Positions 49,001-61,000 of a stretch of DNA of 64,000 nt are shown here, in pieces. Every line of letters begins with the position of its first letter. The first letter of the stretch is position 1. The notes beneath the pieces were generated by a model. It did no database searches. It was given only the letters and a program-made list of their open reading frames with translations, and was not told the origin of the DNA. The position numbers and the translations under genes were made by a program. Source of the DNA: Watersipora subatra (Eukaryota > Bryozoa > Gymnolaemata > Cheilostomatida > Watersiporidae); the NCBI RefSeq assembly GCF_963576615.1, contig NC_088711.1, positions 34,398,121 through 34,462,120 on the forward strand, written 5' to 3'.

Positions 49001-52000
49001 AGCTTTGGTTTCTCAAAAAAATCAAGCAAACATTGTGTGGTTAAGGCAACTGCCCACAACCCCCTGCCATGATTTGTCAAAACAGAAGAGGATATTTTGA
49101 TTATTGTGCCTCAAACTTCAACTCTATATGCACCGAAGATCGTCTGTTGAACAAACGGCGCGTGTATAGCCTATGCCGGTCTATAATTTACAATATCCGC
49201 TATTCGCAGTTTGTTTACCAGTCGAATAAGACACGCGGGTGTAAATCTTTGTTCCTTCTTCATCTTTGTACCTACTGCAGCATTTAGTTGATTTTTAGGA
49301 TTATTGTCACTGTTAATTAAACTGTAAGTTCACTACAGCCATATTTTTGAAAAGAATAACTTGACCGTGCTGCTCTTGTCGTAAGAAAAGAAAACAACTT
49401 TTGATTTGATTCTTCTGTCTATGTTATCTATAATTGTTTTTTATGATTAATTAATATAATCATAATGCATATTATACAAAATAATAATATACCTTTGTAT
49501 AGAATTAACGATGTAATTAATATAATTTGTAGAAAATTCCAAATGATAATCGCGATTGATGATTGATTGAAGAAAATACTATGCAGATACTTATGCTGAA
49601 GTTCATATCTTATCATTTAATATATTACTTACTGAACTGATCATAGATGCGTGTAATTATTTCATGCTAAAACTAATCTACACGTCAGAGGGACTGGTTC
49701 GGAATTTTTGGAGCAATGATTGTTAGGCCCAATTTGATTAGTCTATTCTTTCTACGATTAAACCAATTAAACCGTCGTGATTGTTATAGGAGCGCGCATT
49801 AGTTGGCTTGATTGACCAATGGCACACAAGTCGATTTCATACGTCATATTTTTATGCTAATATGAGGATTACCAAAACACTTATGTTTTTTGGTAGACCT
49901 ATGTTTGGCTGGCTATATCTCAGCTTCTGGTTGGTCAATCTCCTTGATTCTTTTTTTAAAACACCATTCCACACCTCAAGATAAATAATAAAGCATAATA
50001 ATATTATGCTTTCTCTATTCTTTAAGTTTAGTTTTCTTTTAATAAAGGCTTTTATGCAAAAAGGATGTTTCGGGAGTTTCCTTGAAAAGGGAAAAGATAG
50101 TTTCTTTGCCCATAAATAGACAGAGAAACAGTGTTGAGAGGTGAAGAGACACGCTATGAAGCCCTGAATATGAAAGTAATGATAGAATACATACTAAGGA
50201 AACAGCGTGAAAAGACACAAGTTCAGTGGGCATTGATTGGTCAAAGCGAGCGTCTCCAGTAGCTTCTGCTCCTAGGTCTTCTAAGATGTGCATAGGAACA
50301 GCGTGGCTAGGGTAACAGCAACACACTGAGAGATCAGGGGCCATACTAGCTGAGCTTCAACAAAAGTTTGCAGAGGTAAAATAATAGAAACAACACAACT
50401 TATGCCACAGTCATATGAGTCTCTGAAGCGTGCTACCCATATCAACCGCAAGCACTGGTGGAAGGCCTACTGGACTGTCGCAATGAAATGAGAACATACG
50501 CTTCGAGTTTGCCTTTGGTTGCCAATGGTTAGCACAAGAGTTGAGGGCTGTTTAACTTTTGCAAAGAGCCGCATGCCAAACTGTCCCAAAATGCATTGTA
50601 AAGGCGATGGTTGGCACTCAAGCTTGTGCCATTGCAAGTGGGCTAACACGGCTGATATGTATAGACCATGCTTATCGACTTGTTTTCCCTTGATAACAGC
50701 CATTTTTAAATGACCTTGACATTTTTAGCTACCCGGCAGTGTGATCAATAGTGACCCTGCTTTCTGTGAACTACGTCGATCAAGCCTTACACCACTGACA
50801 TGTCTGGTGGCATCAATTGTGGCCCGGCTCTCACGATCAGAGTCATTTATAGAATTTCCGTGAAAAACGATTAAAGGTTGACTTGCAACAAAATTCACAT
50901 TACAATTATTTGGTATGAAAAGGATCATCATGTCTTACTCTGCTGTGACCTTTTATTGGCATTTTATTTCACGTGATAACATCATGTGTCAAAACAATAA
51001 CCACATCGACTTGAGTACGTCGTCGAAATAAAGGGATTCCAACCTACCCTAGGACACTTATATTTCGCTAGTATTTAGTTTCGTGAGTAGCTCACAGAGT
51101 AAAATTTCGAAGCAACTTAACTTCGCAGCTCTGATGAGTGCGAAAATATAGTGATGTGAAAATAAATGCAGTGGAACAAACAATTATATTCCTCAGGTTC
51201 GGTCCACCAATAAAAAAATTCAATTTGCGACTAGTTTGTAATTGTGAACCGCAGGTAGAATGATGTGGGCAAGGTCAATAATGCAATTTGATCGCTTGCT
51301 GCCATCTGTTTTTTGGACTATCAACAGGCCAGTTTTCCCTGGGGCAGCTGGCCGGCTGAGCCGCCCTAACTTTTTGGGAATTTTTTACGGTAAGTACAGT
51401 CCAACTCGAAAAACTCGCCCTCAGATAAAATGTAACATTTCATCTCAAACACAAGGTCAACTCAAACGGATTTGTTTGGTCAGTTCCAACGCAATGATAA
51501 ATTCCTTCAGATAACTCGACCTCAACATCCTTTATTCGAAAAGTTATTTGCCCAACGGCCATGGACGCGGTTTTTATCGCTGTAGAATGTCACTTCATTC
51601 CAAGCCATAGAGACAAACATCAACTTCTAGTAGTTCTTAGGCATCATTATTATCATCATCAGAGGCAAAATATTTTTGTTAACGACTTTTATAAAGGTTT
51701 GCAAAAGATTCAGTTTTATCAATCACCCGCTTGGCCGTGTCCCATCGAAAGCGTAAAAGCCTCCGAATGAACTTAAAATAAAATCCGCAAAATTGATCTT
51801 TGTTAAAACGCTCAAAAGGAAAAGATGTTTTTTTTTCTGAGCGTATTAACTGCAGTCATGTTTTGCCTATTTTAATTTAAAAACGTCTCGTCAGTCACAT
51901 CACTTAAAACAAAACAAATCTAAAAAAATTACAAGTTATTGAAGAGGTGTCAGTGGTGAATCCAAACCTTTCCAGAGCCATGCTGCTTGTATAGTACTGC

Positions 52001-55000
52001 GAGTGTCAGTGCATGTGTCTTATTTTCTTTCAACACACGGTGCTCACTGCATTGATTGACGTCCCCAGCAAACGATAACGCTAACTAATGCATGTGCATT
52101 GACATCAAATTCTTATCATTATAAATCATTCCTAATGGGAAAATGGAAAATAATCCTAAATAATTGCAAAATAAATTTTGACAGTCAAATTATTTTGTCG
52201 GTTTATATTTTAACGATGCTATAGTGGTCGTTAAAAACGTTAAAATAAATGTCGTTATAAAATTCAAATATACAGTATCAATGAACAAAGCTATTTAGTT
52301 TCGCTTTTTCGCTCGTTTGTTATGATAGTTTAGTTTCGCACATGAAACTTTCGCGAGAGGATGACACCGCGAAAACGCGAAAGTTAGATGCCGCGAATAC
52401 ATAAGTGTCCTAGGGTACGGCGTTTTCGTCATGGCTGCGATTAACGGTTCGGTTTTGAGCTTTGAAGAGCTTGTAATTACATTTCCACATATTTTGTTCC
52501 TACAACACAACAGAGCAAGACATGGTAAATATTTTGATTCCAAATAACTGCAACGTGAATTTTGTTACAAATCAAAGTTAAAATAACAAAAAAGCCTAAT
52601 TTAGTAAGTCTGTTCGCTATTTATTATATCATTGTGCAAGATCTACGATTAACAATAATATGGAGCATACCTCGCACTGTCACTAAACCCTGGATGTTGA
52701 TGGAAAGGAGGAGTGGTGCTACCTGTCATCTCTTGCTGCTGTTCTCCCTCACCATCAGGAAATTTAGCTATGTGGTCAGCCAAGCTGGACTGTCATCAAC
52801 ACCGTAAACACATGCAAGAGCTAAAAGGCTTCAAAGCATAATGCTTGCTTAATCACAACTCATACGCAGTTTTTATCTTTTGTTAAATTTTTATTTCATA
52901 TTAATTTAACTTCAATTTTCATTACATATTACTTTCACCTTGATTTACACTACATTATGCTTTCACCTCAACTAACATCCTGCGTTCCGTCAAGAGAGAG
53001 AACTTACCGCCAAGTTAATATTAAAACAGAAAGCTATCTTAATATGGTACTTCCATTACTATTACCGACTATGAGCTGTGTCTATAGTCTCATGACAAAT
53101 ATGAAAAGTGCAACCAACCATCCTCTATCCGAAGACAAGTCTTTTAGATAATATGAATGCCTGATCAGAAAATTATGAATGATTATATTCTGATTATAAA
53201 ATTAACTTAAAACAGAATAAGGTCAAATGGAATGAGTAGAACCAACTTATATGAAAAATTGCAAGATTAGTTGTCCAACTTGAAATACAAGTCTTCAGTT
53301 CTTTTCCGCATTCAATTGAGTTACAGAATTGCACTAGTACCTTCATCAATCATCAGTTTTGAGATAGAAAATAGACCCTTTTAATCAAGCCTCTGATACT
53401 TCCCTAAAGAATCTAGACACTTGAATAGGTTCACTTCTACTTCTAATTATTTTCATAGAGCAAAATAACAGTTCCAAGTACATATGTTACGGGTTTTTTT
53501 TAGCAACTCTTGTTGCTAGTATATTAACCTTGAAGAGGAGAAATTGATACCAACACATCTTTTCATCTTTTAACTTTAGCTTGGTAACACCCCTGTGTAA
53601 ACATCTCTAATGGTTCATCATGAACTCTAAGTCTTTTGCAGTGGTTATAGTAAAACCACTTTCTCAAAAACACTTTCACAAAAACACTTTCCCAATTCCA
53701 TTCTTGAGTAGTGTTTGTCTTTCATGATGGTAAATAAGTATTTCTTATGGTTTATAGGGAAAATGTTACAGCAAAAATGTGTTCATTAGAGTAATGTAAG
53801 CCTTATTCACACCGAAAATGCAATGCATCCTCATTCTCATTCATCAAAACAGAATTTGACACTATGTGCTGATCTAGTTATAATTTTGTTATACATCTAA
53901 ACAGCAAATAGTGGGTGTTTAGCTGGGCACATGTGAGTGAGCAGTTTAACTGATGTAGCTTGTGCTTACCAATACAGTAGATGTTCCTATAACGTAAACT
54001 TCAAATAACATAAATATAAAAACATTAAAAAAATTTCATATAACGTAAAGTGTCAAGTAGGGGAAACTTTTCAAATTCGGTTTGACGAGTAATCTATCAC
54101 GTCGCACTTGTAATAAAAAACGACATGCCTTTAGTGTTATATCTATTATATACACAACTTTCATGACGTTTTAGTTCATCTTCATAGATCGTCAGATGCT
54201 TTGACAAAACAGAGAATAGGTAGCTGTGAAATTGTTAATAAGCACTCGAAGACGACCAATTTGTGTAGGTATTAATTACAGCGTCGGTCTATCAATTTGA
54301 ATGTCACGAGTTAGGGGTATCATCGAACGTTATCTTTTATCCTAACTTTGACCCCCGGATACAGATAGATGTCAAATAGGTAGTTTTTTCTATAGCACAA
54401 ATATATTTTTGTTTTGCTTTATTGTAGACGCATAAAATATTTGTTATTAGTATCATTTTGCAGAACAAACTTTGCTATCTAGAAAAATAAACAAATCGTT
54501 ATGAATGAACGTCGAATATGTGTGTTCCCAACAACTTATTGTAAAATTACCGCAATCATAGTCTATAAAAACAGCGAAAATAATCAGACAAAGGAGACAA
54601 GTTGTCGATGCAAACTAACAAAATTACAGTTAACATACAGTCAACAAATTAAAAAGTCAAGTGTAGTTTTTGTATGACCTGAAGAGTGAGTTTGGAAAAC
54701 TTTGGAATGGATTAAGCAATTTATATGTATTTTACTGTTTGTATAACATAAAATCCCTATAGCGTAAACCCGGAATGGATTATTTACATTGTAGGAGCAT
54801 TTACGGTGGGGCCTTCTACATAACAACACACTGTCAGCAAAACAATGCGGTCATCTAGTTAACAGACAACTACCAACAAACAGTATTAATTAGTACGAGT
54901 ATAAACCAACCAATGAAGGAGATGTTGCATCGCTGGCATGACCAGATACGACAGCAAAGGCAGGCTGAGAATCTTCCCCATTTTCCTCCAATATGACTAC

Positions 55001-58000
55001 AGAACAACCCGCCAGAGGTTAACAGTTACCAGACTGCAGATGTCTGGGCACTCAAGACAACGAAACACCAATGCATACAAACACTTACAGTTACCAGACT
55101 GCAGATGTCTGGGCACTCAAGACAACAAAATACCAATTCATACAAACACTTACATTCAATCTCATTCTCCCTACACCACTGATGAAGTGACTCCAAACTG
55201 TCCTCAATACCAGCGCAAGTAGATGAGTTCCTGGAGCTGGTACCATCGTCTATATCGCTGTAAGAGCTAGGCAGGTAAATGATGAATGAAAACATTAACC
55301 AGATACCATACTGGCAACACTCTTGCATGCCACTGCAAGATATGGAATGCACATGAAGTATCTTGCAGTTTTTTCGTGACGTCATTTTATCGTTGTCGGC
55401 TATTTTTATAGACAATTTTATCGTTGCAAACACGAAGCTTTTGCAATGAACTTTTAAAATGATGCTTTTGTTTACAATTTTTTTATTATAGTATCAAAAC
55501 AACACCAAAAAGTACCATTAAATAAAAGAAAAACGATCGTTTTCTACAAATATTACAGCTTTTTTCGTGAAAGAGCGCATGTGCAAACAGCTTGATGACG
55601 TCCAAAAAAAAACGATGGATTGCTAGAGGTAAGTTATTTTATTATACTTATTTTCTTTTACCATCTCAAACAAACAACGCACAATGGAGAGTAAACGTAG
55701 ACTCTAGCACATGTGAAATTGTGAGTCTCCAGATGCACAAACTACTGGCAGACTTTCAGTTATGACTGTACGGGGACAGATTTATCAATACTTCCCTTGA
55801 AGCAACTCGATTTTATCATTAAGCCGAGCTATAATGAACAGTGTAGAACCAGCTGGTATGCCTTCCATGCTATGCTAAGGACGCATAAGACTCCCTAATT
55901 TTCATAAAGCAGTGCTAACAGTATAATTGGGGAAGGCAAAGGTGAATACCGTACAACCTGTATTTGAATGCCACCTTTATTTGAGCGGCACCTTTATTTA
56001 AACGCCACCTCTATTTGAATGCTACCTTTATTAGAACTTCACCTCTATTTGAGAGCCACTATGAGAAAAGGGTTGAAAAATAGAGCGCAACCCTCTAATT
56101 GAACGCCCCTTCTACCTGAACGCCACTTCTATTTGACCGTTACTATTTGACATTCAGTAATCAGTAAAAAAGTGCCCACAAAATCGTACTAATAACAGCT
56201 GAATTATACCAATAAAAAATAATTTATTCTTTGTTTTTGTTTATATAGAAGTCCATTTTTCCATCTCCAAGTCTAGGTTTTTTCTTCAAAAACTTTTATT
56301 GCAACAACAAAGAAATAATTAGTAACTGTTTCAGGCCAATAATAGTTCCGTTTTTAGCGCGGTCTTGATGCTTCGATGTCTGTGGAAAAAAGTTTTCATG
56401 TTTATGGAAAATGTACTCAGTATTTTGAGGCTACCATTTTAAGGCTAACATTTTGAGGCTAAAATTTTGAAGCTATTTTGATTACACGCGGCTTCTCATT
56501 AGTTGTACTAGAAGTTTCTATTTGAAATGGCATCGAGTACAAGTTTTGCTCTGCTAAAATTTTTTTGGACGCTAACATCAACCAGCCCAGCTGTGCAGAC
56601 GATGGGTTGAGGTGTGAGGACAATATGGAAGTTATTGAGCAGTCAAAAAACATGAGATAATTCCAAACAGAAGCAACAATCAGAACACAACTGACCGAGC
56701 AAACGATGCTAATATTTTTTGTTTTAAAAAGTTAATATTTGTTTTAAAATGCTAATTTTTGTTGCTGTATGTATTACATATAGCTATGGTTTGTTTATGT
56801 CACTTATTCTTGAATATATATTTCCAGCATTTGATGAATTATTATTATGATAAAACTTATACCCTACAGGATGAATTTATTCGCGGAGTTATATTTCGCG
56901 AAAATTGTCTTTTCATGCATATTCGCGGATGAATTTATTCGTGGCTGAAAACTGCCACTCTCTAGGAAAAGTTAACTCTATTGCGGCTAGTAATAGATAT
57001 TCCTAAGCATGCGCACACCGCGTGTTCCGGTTTACTTTTAGCTTCCAACTGCGAGGCGATCATGCTATTCTACGGTGAACAATTTTTGCTGCGTCCAGAG
57101 GTTTTCACGAATATTCATCGCTTTGGAGGCCTTTGATAAGCCAACAAATTGTGGTAAGTAATGAGTTTTTTTATATTTACTAAATTAGTTGAATTTTACT
57201 TTGGTTCTTCGGTAAAACGCAATACTAGTTTTTTCCATCCCTACTGCTTCATTATTTGTTTTAGTGTGAGAGAGATTTTTCACCATACACCGAAGAACAA
57301 TGATTGCAAGGGTGGTAGATGTCATTCTTAGAAGATCACCAATCATTCAGGGAGGTCTGGAAATTGAGGTTGAAGTGACCGCAGCTACTTACGAGAAAAA
57401 TATAACTGTTTTTAAAAAAGGAACAAAAACGCCTTTACAAGCACAAATCTTTAGCCAACCGGCAGAACTTTGCAGTAGTAAGCCACGAGGAGAGTTCTGA
57501 TGATAACTTCCTTACCAGCCATGTATTAGCGGGGGAATCACCTCAACACCTACCCAAGACGGTGACAGCGACAGAGCTGCTATTACCAAAATAACTAGTC
57601 AGAAAGCACCATTACACGCTAGTATTCATATATCAAGAGTACCAGTTTAATATTATTGCTAGACAACCACCATATGGACCAAACTGTTTATATTTACTCC
57701 ATTCATCGTTTGTAAAATTTTATATTGTATAATTTGTATTTGAAATATTTTATTTGTACAGTCAAGTTTGTAATAAATAATAATACATCTATACATGAAA
57801 TAAAATATATAATTTGATCATGTTTGCTACAGCGATATCAAGGAGTTGTTGTCGATGAAGGGGTCTAGGTTGACTGGTTGCCTCTCTGCCAATATTCCTG
57901 CCTTGATGAATATTACTACTTGTCTCTAGTTTTCGTAATCGGAGTAGGTCGTTTCATTTTCAATCTGCAGTTAACACAAAAAAGAAAAAATATTAATAAG

Positions 58001-61000
58001 TGTTAAAGAATTACAAAAACAATAGCTAAAGTATTTAATGAAAGGGATCAGTTTTTAAACAAAAGAATTAACTAATGCAGTTGATTATGGAAAAACGTAT
58101 CTGCACTGCAAATCAAATACATACCATAATGTCTAGATCAGAATCATGATCGTCCTTGACTTCGGTATTAGAGATTGATGGAGTTGATTCTAATGTAAAA
58201 AGACTAGGAGAGCTTTTTTGCTACTCTGAAGCCATGCCGAATAACTTGTAAAAACCTTGAATAATTTTGTAAAGTTTGACGCAATGGCAATAAAGCTCGA
58301 AGCCTGGCGACGATTTTAAAGAAGTTTTGGAACTCGGCTACGTTTAGTACTTCTGCCTCGCGGCTATTTTCGCGATGACGCCATTCTGCATATCTTGTGA
58401 CAACCTCGAAAACTTTTTGTAAATAAATGTGATGCATTGCCAATGGTGTTAGCTCAAAGCTCAGGCAATGATTTTAAAAATGTTTTGGAACTCAATTACG
58501 TTTAGTATTTACATTAAAAACTAGGCTAGCGACTAGTTTTCAATTTGATGCAGTAGTTATTCTCTCTTGTGATTAAAAATAGAACTAATTATTCCCTGAA
58601 TTTAATAATTCGCGGGATTGACTGTTCGCGAAATCGCGAATTTTTATGACCAACGAATATTTTCATCCTGTAGGGTAAGATTTGCAGATTTATACCATAT
58701 TATTTGATAGCATGATTGGAGTAGTCTTAACTCCGCTTACAATGTTTCAAAACCCGTAGCTGCTGTTCTATTGCACATAAAAACCCAGTTTTGGCTGCAA
58801 ACTGTAGCAAAAATACCAATGAGTACAAAGAGCTTTTATGCAACCTTGTCAAATCTATATAAATCTTAAAGTTTGGGTGTCTGTCCTTCGGTATGTCCAG
58901 TTATAGCTATTAAAGTCTTGGAATTAAAATCTTGCATCTTACTGGATTTGAATTCACGAAGATTGCAGTTACAGGTTTGAATCCAATTGTCTAACCACGA
59001 TTCTACGAAGGCTCTTACGATTCATAAACCTTACTATACAATCTATACATCCTTTTCCCCATTTTACATGCTAAATGACGTATTTATCGAAACTCTATGA
59101 AATCTATTATCTCTATGAAACACGATGCTTTTTTGTCCTCGCCGTATTAGCGCTAATTGTTTTCCGCCAAACGATATCAACAAACAGATCTTTCAAAATT
59201 AAAATTTGGCAATTGTATTTCAGTTCAGCGTCATCCATTATGGTAAAAACGGATTCACAAACAAATAAGGATGAAGTTTTGGTTAAAAAGTTACTAAAAT
59301 GCATACTAAAACTTCCTTCAGGTATGTTTAGTATGCTAAATTCATTTAAGTTAAATTTAGCATTCATGTTACACGTCTGTCTTGAAGGTAAGAGCTTTGC
59401 ACGTAGTACATTGTAATGTTACATTTTCTTGCAGATCATAACCACAAAATGTACTAAAGTCACTGTAGGTAACTATAAATACTAAGGTTAACATATTGTT
59501 TTGTTACAATTATTTGCTGATGATGACTTTGACCAGACATTGATTGCATTCAATAATTACTATGGGTTTCTATACCACTCTATACGATATTTTTGCGTTA
59601 TGATGCCAACACTGAAACAAACTAAAATCATATATTTGTATACCGAATAATTTTTCTTTGTAATCGTAGCAAAACAGACTATATTTAGCCATTACTTGCT
59701 AAGGATTTCACATTTACACCTTAAAAGTTTTATATTTCTCCTTTTTTATTTCAAAAAACACTTCTTTCATGATATGTAATTTAAAAGTTAGTTGTTTAAA
59801 AAAGTTTGAAAACCTTTACAGTTGTTTTCTTCTTTCTCTTAATTCATTTGAAGTGCACATAAACACTTTTCCCATGATATGAACTTTAAAAGTTAGAATG
59901 GTAGATGTTAAATAAAAGTAAATTTTCTGTCCAAAAACTATTTTATTACCCGCGCAACACCGGGCATCCATTTAGTATAGTTATAAAATGAAATTATGCC
60001 TTAAAATTTAAAATGAAATAAAAGCTTTGGACTCCAACAAATTGCAAAGTAGGCTATAAGATCATTGTATGTTGATTGTAAGCAATAGACATCAACTGGT
60101 AGAGACATGTAGCATCTTCCGCGTGTTCATTTATTTAAATGTCTACGGCAAGTTGAAGGTAGGTTAGCAAATTTATTGCGTCCAAAAGGGTTACTGTCGC
60201 ACCGCCAAAGGAGAGTACAAGATATAGGCAACATTTGATTTGCTCGTGAAAGGGTTAAATATTGTCTTGTCAACATTCTGATGAGGTGTTTGAAAAATAC
60301 AAAGCCACTTGTTATTAGAACGTCATCTTTAATAAAGCGCCACTCTATACTAAGGGAAGGACTACAAAATAGAACGCTATGGCATTCAAATCTAGGTTTT
60401 ACAGTAACTACTATTTACAGAAGATCAGACTCAGCAGCCAATTTTGCAGCGGCCTAGCTACAAAGGTATCTACTAAAGGTGTTATGCACTCTCTGAACAG
60501 TTTGATAGCCACAGATGGCAAACTGAAACTATGCAAGACAGCTTTGGTTATCACGCTTGGGCAATAAAACAGACACACAGTTCACCCTCGAGATACGATG
60601 TTAATCCGTTCCAAGGCTGCATCGTGAGGCGAAAAAATCGTATGTCGGGGTATAGAAACCATTGTAATTATACAATGAAAAAAAAGTATGTAAAAATCGT
60701 CCAAAATTTTATAAAAAATGCTGTACATATTGAAAATTAGTAACCAAATAGTATGTTAATTTTAGTAACTATAGTTACCTGCAGTAGCTGCATTGTGTTA
60801 AGTGCACCTAGTGATTATAATCTGCAATACTGTAAAATTGTAATCTGTGTACCAAATGCAGATCGTATGGTAACAAGTTCTTACCTTCAAAAGGTACGCA
60901 TAACATAAACATTGAATTTACTTCAAATAAGTTTAGCTTGCCAAACTCACCCTTAAAACCAAGTTTTAGTATGTATTTTGAACTATTTTAATGAATTTCA

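Larger units (their letters stand above)
55949..60404. mobile_element. Tigger/mariner-like element A, copy 2, with nested insertions
   Basis: Ends CCGTACAACCTGTATTTGAA and, inverted on the right, CTGTAAAACCTAGATTTGAA; flanking TA. Its interior aligns with copy 1 (46246-47595) but is split by a 1.8-kb TA-target element (56862-58675) and a Helitron-like element (58854-59975). Removing both leaves about 1.5 kb, close to copy 1. Confidence 0.75.
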
